From contig CACYHA010000016.1 of NCBI GenBank assembly GCA_902774035.1, positions 64,798 through 97,153 of the forward strand: 32,356 nt of DNA. Reading direction: 5' to 3'. A model generated the notes under the pieces. That model searched no databases, was not told the origin of the DNA, and saw nothing but the letters and a program-made list of their open reading frames with translations. The stretch's first letter is position 1, and each line of letters starts with the position of its first letter. This DNA is from Oscillospiraceae bacterium (GTDB lineage Bacteria; Bacillota; Clostridia; Oscillospirales; Acutalibacteraceae). A program made the position numbers and the translations under genes. Below are positions 14,145 to 21,988 of the stretch, piece after piece.

Positions 14145-16334
14145 ATGAATAAAATCCTGCACCGAGCGCTTGCGCTTTTGCTCGTTTGCCTGCTGCTGAC
14201 CGGCGCAGCCGTTCCCGGCTTCGCCGCGTCAGTCGCCCGGGTGACGAAGCTGACGCTCAAGGAAAACACGAGCACTTCGATCCAACTCGGCTGGAAGGCC
14301 GTTTCCAAAGCGGACGGCTATGTTGTGGAACGCCGCGCCGGTCAATCGGAATGGAAAACGGCGAAGGAGACAGCGAAAACCGTCTTTACGGACACTTCTG
14401 TGAAGCCGGGCAAGGTCTATTCCTACCGTGTGAAGGCTTTCGTCAAGAACGGCAAGGCGAAGACCTTCGGTGAAGCGTCTGCGGCTCTGACCGCAATGAC
14501 AAAGCCCGAAGCGGTTTCCGAAGTCCAGATGGTCTCCGCCGCCTCAGGCGCCGCCGCAGTCACGCTGAAATGGCCTGCGGCCGCCGGCGCAACGAGCTAT
14601 CTCGTCTTCAAAAAGGACGTAACGACCAACCAGAAGTTCACGCAGCTTCTGGAAACGAAAAAAGAATCCTGTCTTGTGCAGTTTTCCGCCGCCCCGGGCG
14701 CCGTGGCATTCAAGGTGAAGGCGGTCGCAAAAAGCGGCGAGCTCAGCGAGAGCGCAGGCTTCAGCCCGGCGCTGAGCCTGAACCTCAAGCCGGAGCGTGT
14801 TGCCCGCCTTTCCGCAAAAAAAATCACCCCCACTTCGGTCACACTGACGTGGGATCCGGCGGACGGCGCTTCCTCCTACGAGGTCTTTCTGCGCAACGAG
14901 GCAAACTTTGAATACGAGCTGGTCGAGACCGTCACCGGGACGACCTGCACGGTCAAGGGGCTGGATTCCCTGACGCCGCATTACTTTGCGGTTAAAAGCG
15001 TCGCCTCCTACGGCGGCCAGATTCAGCGCACCGGTTTCAGTCCCGCGTATACGGCGACCACGGCCTTCAACGGAATTACCGGCCTCAAATTCTCACTGAA
15101 GGACGGCAATAAAGCGGTTCTCACCTGGGATAAGCTCTCCAGCGCCGACGGATATGAGATCGAAAAGAGCGCCGACGGAAAATCAGACTGGCAAAAGCTC
15201 GCCGATGTAAAGTCCGCCTCCTTTGAAGTCAGCGCGAAAGAACCGGGCGGCGTGCTCGAGAAGGGCAAGCAGTATTTCTACCGTGTTCGCGCCTATGCCA
15301 ACGAGGGCGGTGAAACGCAATTCACGGCATACAGCGAGATCGTAAAGATCCAGCCGGTGCCGGATACGCCGGTCATCACCCGCGCCGGAACCGCCTCGCA
15401 GCACGGCATCTGTCTGGAATGGACGGCGGTCAGCGGCGCCGACGGCTATGAGATCCAGTTCTGCAGCCCGCAGGACGGCAAATGGAGAGAGCTCGTTTCG
15501 GGAGAGATGCGATCGAAGCAGTTTAAGACCTATGTGAATGAAGACGGCGTCAAAACCGTGTATTATCTCGATCAGGGTCTGACGACGACCGACACCTATC
15601 AATACCGCGTGCGCGCCTTTGTGCAGGCGGGGGAGGAGCGGAGTTTCACCGAACCGAGCAACGCGTGGTCCCAAAAGTACATCTATTCTCCGGAACCGCA
15701 GGCTTACTATGCCGACACCTTCCAGAGCATCGGCATCGCCGGTTATCTCTATGATCCGGTGGAAAAGGTCTTCTTTACGGCGGAGGATCCCTGGCAGCGC
15801 AACTACGGCTTCAACACCGCCTACGACGTCGCTTCCCAGCATGTGTTCATTCAGTATGACACCGCGCCGATCCGTTTCACCTGCCACGAGGGTGAAAAAT
15901 GGATGATCCAGCCCTGGAAGGGCCAGTACGGCTTCCTGTTCTACGGCGGCGAGATCGGTGTGTATAAACAATACAATCCCCGCGATGTGGAGCATTACGA
16001 CTGCGCCGAAGACAAGGATCAGTTGATGATGGAGATGACGGTCAGCCGCCGCCAGCTCACCGGAAAATGGTCAAAGGAGATCCACCGCCCCTACGGTTCC
16101 TACTGGTGGGTCACCGGGTTCAAGCTCGGCTTTGTGCGCTTTGTCAGTTCCCTGCGCGCCCTGCGGTTCGATACCTATCGCGATCTGCGTATCGAGGCGC
16201 GGATCACCATGATGGACTATGATATGCGCAACGCTTTTGTGGCTGCGGTCAATGAGATCAACGCAAAAGAGCGGCGTTTCACCATAGCGGAATACGGCAA
16301 AAACGACCTGGATCTTTATATCACGTTCAATTAA
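14145..16334 (+). CDS. Secreted fibronectin-III repeat protein with C-terminal DUF4474, paralogue 2
   Basis: This is the 729-residue sister of the upstream gene. It has a signal peptide (MNKILHRALALLLVCLLLTG onward, cleavage near GFAA), five FN3-like repeats (about 29-515) and a DUF4474 domain (about 520-729) with DPWQRNYGFN, KWMIQPWKGQYGF, GEIGVYKQY and SYWWVTGFKLGF. It is about one FN3 unit shorter than paralogue 1, as expected from repeat gain or loss. The linker before DUF4474 (YIYSPEPQAYYADTFQ) resembles that of its sisters. The ATG has AGGAG six bases upstream. It starts 44 bases after paralogue 1 and ends 12 bases before paralogue 3, so the three are probably one transcript. Confidence 0.88.
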   Translation: MNKILHRALALLLVCLLLTGAAVPGFAASVARVTKLTLKENTSTSIQLGWKAVSKADGYVVERRAGQSEWKTAKETAKTVFTDTSVKPGKVYSYRVKAFVKNGKAKTFGEASAALTAMTKPEAVSEVQMVSAASGAAAVTLKWPAAAGATSYLVFKKDVTTNQKFTQLLETKKESCLVQFSAAPGAVAFKVKAVAKSGELSESAGFSPALSLNLKPERVARLSAKKITPTSVTLTWDPADGASSYEVFLRNEANFEYELVETVTGTTCTVKGLDSLTPHYFAVKSVASYGGQIQRTGFSPAYTATTAFNGITGLKFSLKDGNKAVLTWDKLSSADGYEIEKSADGKSDWQKLADVKSASFEVSAKEPGGVLEKGKQYFYRVRAYANEGGETQFTAYSEIVKIQPVPDTPVITRAGTASQHGICLEWTAVSGADGYEIQFCSPQDGKWRELVSGEMRSKQFKTYVNEDGVKTVYYLDQGLTTTDTYQYRVRAFVQAGEERSFTEPSNAWSQKYIYSPEPQAYYADTFQSIGIAGYLYDPVEKVFFTAEDPWQRNYGFNTAYDVASQHVFIQYDTAPIRFTCHEGEKWMIQPWKGQYGFLFYGGEIGVYKQYNPRDVEHYDCAEDKDQLMMEMTVSRRQLTGKWSKEIHRPYGSYWWVTGFKLGFVRFVSSLRALRFDTYRDLRIEARITMMDYDMRNAFVAAVNEINAKERRFTIAEYGKNDLDLYITFN

Positions 16335-16346
16335 GGAGGGTTCTCC

Positions 16347-18843
16347 ATGAAGAAAACCACGCATCGTGTCCTCGCGCTGCTGCTGGCCTGCCTTCTTCTG
16401 GTCGGGTCGGCGAACGTCGCCTTTGCCGCTTCGGTCGGCCAGGTGACAAAGCTTTCGGTCGAATCGCGCAAGACCACGTTCATCAAGCTCAAATGGAAAG
16501 CGGTCTCCAAGGCTTCCGGCTATCTTGTGGAGACCTATGACGAGGGAAGCTCGGGCTGGAAGACCGCAGGCACCACAAGCAAAACCGTCTTTGCCGTCAA
16601 TTCTCTGAAGCCCGGCACGAAATACACCTTCCGTGTGAAAGCGTATTCCGGCAGCGGAAGCGCCCGCGCCTACGGCAAGGCTTCGGAAAAGCTCTCCGTG
16701 CTGACGAATCCCGAACGTGTGGCCAAGGTGACGCTCGCCGCAACAACGCCGACGGCCGCCAAGCTGAAATGGCCTGCGGCCAAGGGCGCGTCCGGCTATG
16801 TCATCTATCGCGGCAAAACGGCGGACGGCAGCTTCAAAAAGATCGGCACGAGTGAAAAAGCGAGCTATAAAGCCACATTTGAGTCTTCTCCCGGCACGGT
16901 CTATTTCAAAGTCAGAGCGCTCGCCAAGAGCGGCGATCTGGAGCGGATGAGCGAACCGAGCGCCCCCGTGAAGGCAACGCTGCTTCCGAACGCCGTTGAC
17001 GAGATCGCCGTGAAGGAGTCCGGCGGAAAATACGTCGTTTTGAAGTGGAAGGCTGCCAAAGGCGCGGCAGGCTATTATCTTTTCCAAAGAGATGTGACGA
17101 CGAACAAGGAATTCGTGCAGGTCGCGAAGACCTCCAAGACCACCTATAAGGTTAAATTTCCGGCGGCTCCGGGCAAAGTCTGGTTCAAGGTGCAGGCTTT
17201 TTCAAAGGGCGGCGGCAAAGTTCTCACCGCCAAGGCCAGCCCTGCGCTGAAGGTTTCGCTCAAGCCTGCAAAGGTCACGGGTCTTGCCGTGAAAAGCGCG
17301 GGTCCGACAAAGCTGACGCTTGTTTGGAACGCCGCGGACGGCGCGACCGCCTATGAGCTCTATATGCGCGATGAGGCGACCCAGGAATACAAGCTCCTTG
17401 ACACCGTGACGGGAAAGACTTACACCGTCACTGGACTGGAACCGAGCACGGCCTATTATTTCTCTGTGAAGAGCGTTGCGGATCAACATCCAGCGTTCCA
17501 AGTTCAGCTCTGTGCTGAAGGCGGAAACGATCCTCGGCGTCATCACCGGGTTTGACTTCTCTCTGGATTCCGGCAACAAGCTGTTTCTGACCTGGAACGC
17601 AGTCAAGGGCGCGGAAGGCTATCAGATCGAGAAAAGCGCGAACGGCATCGACGGCTGGAAGACCATCGGCGACATCAAGGCAACCGTTTTTGAAGCCAGC
17701 GCTGTGGAAAGCGGAAAAGCGCTCGCCAAGGGGAATAAGTATTTCTACCGTGTACGTGCTTACGCAACGGAAGACGGCGCCCGTGTGTTTACGCCTTACA
17801 CCGATGTTGCCGAAGTGCATCCCATTCCAGACGCGCCGAAAATCACGCGTACCGGGTCCGGCGCGCAGCACTCCATCTGCATTGAATGGACGGCAGTGCC
17901 CGGCGCCGACGGGTTCGAGGTGTTCCGCTATGACAACGCCCAGAAAAAGTGGGTCAGTCTGATGAACGAGAACTCTCTCGTGGACGGCAACCTCTTCAAG
18001 ACCTATACGAATGAAAAGGGCGTCAAGACCACGTACTATTCCAACAAGGGGCTGGAAAAGAGCGGCACGTATCAATACCGTGTCCGTTCCGTTGTGAAAA
18101 ACGGCAGCCATTACAATTTCAGCGATTACAGCAATTCTGTTTCGCAGGACTATACTTTCACGCCGGAACCGCAAAAATACTATGACGACGCCACCCAGAA
18201 AACCGGCATCGCCGGCTATCTGTATGATCCGCAGGAGGATTGCTTCTGCACGGCGGACGATCCGTGGCAGCGCAATTTCGGCTTCAACAAGGTCTATGAC
18301 ATCGCCTCACAGGCGGTGATGATCCAGTATGACACCGATCCGATCCAGTTTGTTTGCCACGAGGGTGAGCAGTGGATGATCCAGCCCTGGAAGGGTCAGT
18401 ATGGCATGGTCCTTTACGGCGGCGAAGTCGGCGTGTATAAAAAATACACCGAGCGCGACGCGGATCACTATGACTGCGCGAAGGACGACGATCTTCTGAT
18501 GATGGAGATGGATCTTTACAAGTATAACTATGACACCCAGCAATGGGATCACGCGTTCCACCGTCCTTACGGCTCCTACTGGTGGATCACCGGCTTCAAG
18601 TTCGGCTATCTGCGCATGGTGAATCCTCTGCAGGCACAGTCCTTCAACACCTATCGTGATCTGTACATTGACGTGCGAATCACGCTGTTGGATTTTGATA
18701 TGTTCAACGCATTCAAAGCCGCGCTGGATCAGCAGATCGCCAAAGAAAAGGCGAGCGGAATGACCCGCATGAGCTATACCACGGGCGATGCGCCGAAGGG
18801 TACATCAACCGGCAATCTGGATCTGTATATCAAGTTCCAATAA
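16347..18843 (+). pseudogene. Fibronectin-III/DUF4474 paralogue 3, frameshifted
   Basis: The first frame opens with AAGGAGGG and an ATG at 16347: signal peptide MKKTTHRVLALLLACLLLVG, then four FN3 repeats. At codon 379 (17481) it leaves the family alignment and stops at 17555. The alignment resumes immediately in another frame from 17482, with two more FN3 units and an intact DUF4474 domain (DDPWQRNFGFN, QWMIQPWKGQYGM, SYWWITGFKFGY) to a stop at 18843. Aligned to paralogue 2 (KSVASYGGQIQR), the break is best explained by loss of 8 bases, for example from gcggat-tacggc-atcaac, where a repeated 'at' could allow slippage. Restored, the protein would have about 830 residues, close to paralogue 1. 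Recent inactivation and an assembly error both fit; the downstream frame shows no other damage. Confidence 0.85.
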
Positions 18844-18864
18844 TCATTCTTTCACTGATTGTGC

Positions 18865-19075
18865 GGGGCTGTTGCATTTAGCGAAAAACGTCAAAGCCAA
18901 AGAAAGGAAAAGCGCTTTCCGCAGACTTGTTCTGTGAAGAAAGCGCTTCTTTGCTTTTTCATTCGTAAAAGAAGTAGGGCTTTCTGCTTTGACTCGACGT
19001 TTTTTCGCCCTCGGCGTACTTTTGTACAGCCTTCGGTCGAAGAAAACGCCGTTTTCATCTAAATGCGACAGCCCC
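18865..19075 (+). repeat. MITE-like element with terminal inverted repeats, copy A
   Basis: The ends GGGGCTGTTGCATTTAG (18865) and CTAAATGCGACAGCCCC (ending 19075) are inverted repeats over about 23 bases with few mismatches. Inside lie a second inverted pair (GAAAAACGTCAAAGC at 18883-18897 and GCTTTGACTCGACGTTTTTTC at 18986-19006) and a strong central hairpin. There is no coding capacity. The inner 142 bases are repeated in opposite orientation at 3120-3269. I see no clear target-site duplication. It lies directly against the structured element that follows. Confidence 0.75.
18910..18959 (+). terminator. Hairpin terminator after the FN3-DUF4474 genes
   Basis: AAGCGCTTTC (18910-18919) pairs with GAAAGCGCTT (18939-18948). 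CGCAGA pairs with TCTGTG inside it, with a two-base bulge. CTTTGCTTTTT follows. It is the central hairpin of the MITE-like element and probably ends the long plus-strand unit. Confidence 0.6.
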
Positions 19076-19084
19076 CCGTTTTTT

Positions 19085-19259
19085 CGCACGGCTGTGCCGT
19101 GCGAAATGCGGCGGCGGGACCGCGCAGCCCGGGCTGCGCGAAAAAGGCGCGGGTATCCGCGCCTTTTTGCCTCGTGCAGATGCACGAGGCGTCCCGCCGC
19201 CGCCTTTTCGCGCAGAGGAGCTGCGCAAAAAATCCGCCGCAGGCAAATGCCTGCGGCGG
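19085..19259. repeat. Multi-hairpin structured element, copy 1
   Basis: Six stem-loops lie in order. (1) CGCACGGC/GCCGTGCG, 19085-19103. (2) A closing stem GCGGCGGCGGGAC (19108-19120) with GTCCCGCCGCCGC (19191-19203). This encloses three hairpins: (3) the palindrome CGCGCAGCCCGGGCTGCGCG (19121-19140); (4) AAAAAGGCGCGG/CCGCGCCTTTTT (19141-19168); (5) GCCTCGTGCA/TGCACGAGGC (19169-19190). Then come GCGCAG/CTGCGC (19210-19226) and (6) CCGCCGCAGGCA/TGCCTGCGGCGG (19234-19259). The architecture recurs at 26681-26865 with the enclosed core inverted. Every stem is almost perfect, so the structure rather than a protein appears to be kept. It lies between convergent genes. Confidence 0.85.
19227..19259 (-). 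terminator. Intrinsic terminator of the secreted-protein operon
   Basis: Read on the minus strand, CCGCCGCAGGCA-TT-TGCCTGCGGCGG is followed by ATTTTTT, a textbook intrinsic terminator 20 bases past the stop of the papain-fold gene. It is also the last hairpin of the structured element. Confidence 0.8.
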
Positions 19260-19279
19260 CCTAATAAGCAACGGATGTT

Positions 19280-20923
19280 TTATTTTTCAAACTTCGCTTT
19301 AGATCTGCGCGTAAACAGATCAAACAACTGCTGCAGCAGAGATTTCAGGTTTTTGAACAGCGCTTTGTACCAGGCCAGCGGTTCCGGATTGCCCTCAACT
19401 TTGAGCGAATCATAGGCACTGATGTCCTCGTTCCAGGAAAAGCCGTCCAGCAGATAATAGGTGTCGCTGTCATAGTAGCATTGCTCATAAAGATCGGTGA
19501 ATGCTTCGTCAATGTAGAAAATGTCGCAGGTGCCGTTTGCGTAGCAGCTTGAGCGGTTGTCCCAGCCGATGAGAATGCGGTTGCCCTTGCCGTCCGTGTA
19601 GGCGCCGGTGAGAAGAATCCCGTGGGCGCCTGTTGTGGCAAAGTCTTTGATCTCATCGATGCTTGCGGTTTTCAGCGGATGGTGGCCTCCCGGATAAAAC
19701 TCAAAGTATACGGGTGTTCCGTCGAGCAGAGTTTCGTAAAGCATTTTGAGCTGATTACGGTACTCAGCAGTGCCGCGTTCAATGGCGTTGTGGTTCGTCA
19801 CATGGGCAGCGGTGCACTGGTTGTTGTAGAAATTGATGATGCTTTGCAGCTCTTCGTCCGGTTCCAGCTCCGAAACCTTGCTGACGCCCTGGCGGGAGAG
19901 CAGGTCGAGCTTTCCGTAATATTGCAGCATGGTCGCGATCGGGAATCCGCAGCAGGAGCCGTCGAATTCCTGCGTCGGCCAGACGGTCATGAAGAAGGTC
20001 AGGCCCGCAGCCGCGATCGGCATCAGCGGGGTAAAGCCGAAGGTGGCGATCCAGTCCTTGCAGAACTGGCGCATGTGCTCCGGTTTGTAAAGATATCCTT
20101 CCGGAAGATCCGCGTTGAATACACCGCTGCTGTTGACAAAGGAGAAGACCTCGTCCTTCGCCATTTTCAGCGACGCATAGACAGGATAAAAGTCATAGAC
20201 GGTCTTGCCTTCGGCAACAATGCCCGTGTTGTCGATGGTGTCGGCGATTTCGTGATCATAGTGGTATTCGTCGGCCGCTTCGTCATAGACGTAGGGCGTG
20301 AGCGTGTTGTCGTAATAAAATGCCTTGCCGTCGGCGGTTTTCCAGCCGACGAGCATCTGGTGGCCGAACTGGCGCATTTTATAGGCGCCGGGAAGGTGGA
20401 TGTTGTCGCCCTCTTCACTGACAAGGGCAACGATCCCGTCTTCCAGATGGTAGTTCACCAGCGCGTACTTGTCAAGAACAGGCGAGATCCGCGTGATGCG
20501 GAAACCGTAGGCTGTGCCTGCTTCGTCGCTGTCGAGCGTGAGCGTAAAGCTGTTGCCCGGGAGGTAGATCCGCTTGGAGGACAGCCATTTTCCGGTGAAG
20601 CGGCCGTAAAGCGTGCCGTTGCCGTCAAGGATCGTCAAAAAGTCGCCGGTCTGGACAAAGCCGTTTTCGGCGTATTCCTGCAACTGCGATTCCGTGAAGT
20701 TTTCGTCAAGAAAATACAGCTCGCCGGCGTCAAATTCCGTTCTGTAATCAAAGTAAACGTAGAGTCCGGCTACGTTTTCCGGATAGGTGTAGGTCCACGT
20801 TTCGTGGCAGTTGTTTTCATAGTTGTGCGCGCTTTCGGGATAGGGGTCGGCGGCAAACGCAAAGGGCACAAACGTCAGCGCAAGCATGAGCGCAGACAGA
20901 AATACGCAAAATGATTTTTTCAT
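19280..20923 (-). CDS. Secreted CUB-like / papain-fold cysteine peptidase-like protein
   Basis: The 547-residue protein starts with a signal peptide (MKKSFCVFLSALMLALTFVP, cleavage near FAFAA, 24-25). A CUB-like beta-sandwich follows (about 36-148: LYVYFDYRTEF, GDFLTILDGNG, TLTLDSDEAGTAYGF). Residues about 154-250 resemble an InlB/Flg_new repeat (GWKTADGKAFYY, FYPVYA). A papain/C39-like domain spans about 315-490. Gln318 lies six residues before Cys324 in GSCCGF, like papain Gln19 and Cys25. His434 in GAHGILLTGAY and Asp455/Asn456 in GWDNR could complete the triad. Activity as a peptidase is inferred. The tail (LAWYKALFKNLKSLLQQLFDLF) is amphipathic and the end is basic. GGAGG lies eight bases before the ATG. 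It is the last gene of a three-gene exported-protein operon. Confidence 0.78.
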   Translation of the reverse strand: MKKSFCVFLSALMLALTFVPFAFAADPYPESAHNYENNCHETWTYTYPENVAGLYVYFDYRTEFDAGELYFLDENFTESQLQEYAENGFVQTGDFLTILDGNGTLYGRFTGKWLSSKRIYLPGNSFTLTLDSDEAGTAYGFRITRISPVLDKYALVNYHLEDGIVALVSEEGDNIHLPGAYKMRQFGHQMLVGWKTADGKAFYYDNTLTPYVYDEAADEYHYDHEIADTIDNTGIVAEGKTVYDFYPVYASLKMAKDEVFSFVNSSGVFNADLPEGYLYKPEHMRQFCKDWIATFGFTPLMPIAAAGLTFFMTVWPTQEFDGSCCGFPIATMLQYYGKLDLLSRQGVSKVSELEPDEELQSIINFYNNQCTAAHVTNHNAIERGTAEYRNQLKMLYETLLDGTPVYFEFYPGGHHPLKTASIDEIKDFATTGAHGILLTGAYTDGKGNRILIGWDNRSSCYANGTCDIFYIDEAFTDLYEQCYYDSDTYYLLDGFSWNEDISAYDSLKVEGNPEPLAWYKALFKNLKSLLQQLFDLFTRRSKAKFEK

Positions 20924-20938
20924 GGTGCATTCCTCCTT

Positions 20939-21988
20939 TTAATAGTGCCGTGCGCCGCAGCCGCAGAATTGATGGGTGCCGGTCAGGTGCCAGAACGCAA
21001 GCTTGAAGCGGAAGATCGCGTTGCGCAGCACTTGTGTCCAGTTGTCTTTTGTCACTTCCAGCGCCCAGGTGCGGTTGATCTTGTGGCAAAGGCAGTCGCA
21101 GTCGATGTCTTCGGTGTCCGCGAGGTTGGAGCTTCTGATTTCGCCGCAGCGTGAGCAATACACTTCGATGTAGGTTTTGCCGTCCTCTTTTTCGGTGCGG
21201 CGGGTCGTCCAGTTGTGGGAGAGCGGCTTGCTCTGTTCGCCGTAGATGCAGACGCCGCAGGGGCAGGTGACCGTGATTTCGCCGCCGTGCAGGCAGGTCG
21301 CTTCTTTTTCGCAGCGGAAGTAGGTGTGCGTGTGTCCTTCGCCAAGCAGCACAAAGGTCAAACCGTTTTCTTCGGCAAAGCGCTCCGCTGCGGAACCGGC
21401 AGAGCCTGCAAGCGCCGGAGTTTTGCCGCCGGCAAAGTTTTCGTCGATCTCCGTCACGCTTGCGGGGATCACGATGCAGACGCTTTGTTCGTTTTCCACC
21501 GGCGGATTCTTGATCACAACGCTGTATTCGCCGAGCTTTTCCGTGCCGTCGGGAATGCGGACGATGCCCTGCACAAGATTGCCCGGAACGGCAACCAGCG
21601 TTTTGCCGTCTTTGGTGAACAGCATCCCGTCAATGAGCGTGAACTGCGTGTTGTCCTCGTCAAGGCGGAAATCGCTTTGCGCCTTGCTTCCGGAATAGAA
21701 AGCGAAAACGGCGCCGGTGAAGTTTTCGGGCGTCACAGGCACATCGCCGAGCGTTTTCGGCACATAGATGCCTTCTGCGGCGTCAGCGGTAATGGGCGTC
21801 AATAATGACGGGCCGACATAACGCACGTCGGTCAAAACCTTTCCGTCCTCCGTTTCCTCCACATCGTAGGTGTAGCCGTATTCGTCCGAGAGGATCGGCA
21901 GCGGGGGATAGATGACCGTTGCGCCGGCGGGCAGCACCAACAAGCACACCAGCAGTAAAGCGAGCAAAATCGAGATCGTTTTTTTCAT
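20939..21988 (-). CDS. Secreted leucine-rich-repeat-like protein with Cys-rich C-terminal module
   Basis: The 349-residue product has a signal peptide (MKKTISILLALLLVCLLVLP). Its central region has BspA-like leucine-rich traits (FTLIDGMLFTKDGKTLVAVP, VRIPDGTEKLGEYSV, IPASVTEIDENF). The Cys/His-rich C-terminal part contains HTHTYFRCEKEATC, ITVTCPCGVC and VYCSRCGE, then CDCLCHK, an amphipathic stretch (LRNAIFRFKLAFWHLTG) and the ending CGCGARHY. The CDCLCHK-to-CGxxHY ending recurs in exported proteins of Clostridia and may bind metal or serve attachment; no function is proven. The ATG at 21988 overlaps the TGA of the GDPD gene (ATGA) and has AAAGGAG seven bases upstream, so the two are coupled. 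The next gene starts 15 bases after its stop. Confidence 0.82.
   Translation of the reverse strand: MKKTISILLALLLVCLLVLPAGATVIYPPLPILSDEYGYTYDVEETEDGKVLTDVRYVGPSLLTPITADAAEGIYVPKTLGDVPVTPENFTGAVFAFYSGSKAQSDFRLDEDNTQFTLIDGMLFTKDGKTLVAVPGNLVQGIVRIPDGTEKLGEYSVVIKNPPVENEQSVCIVIPASVTEIDENFAGGKTPALAGSAGSAAERFAEENGLTFVLLGEGHTHTYFRCEKEATCLHGGEITVTCPCGVCIYGEQSKPLSHNWTTRRTEKEDGKTYIEVYCSRCGEIRSSNLADTEDIDCDCLCHKINRTWALEVTKDNWTQVLRNAIFRFKLAFWHLTGTHQFCGCGARHY

Noticed and set aside
17470-17560. Programmed ribosomal frameshift in the third FN3 gene
   Set aside because: No slippery heptamer is seen at the junction, and the alignment needs about 8 missing bases rather than a simple +1 or -1 slip.
19085-19259. 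CRISPR array
   Set aside because: The repeats here are hairpin arms of differing sequence, not identical direct repeats with unique spacers, and no cas genes are present.
18844-19302. Several short Arg/Ala-rich open frames in the repeat region
   Set aside because: They are by-products of G+C-rich hairpins without stop codons; the copy at 26630-27028 gives different peptides, so no protein is conserved.
19622-20914. Plus-strand open frame opposite the papain-fold gene
   Set aside because: No ribosome-binding site or recognisable domain. The minus-strand gene has a complete signal peptide, operon context and catalytic motifs.
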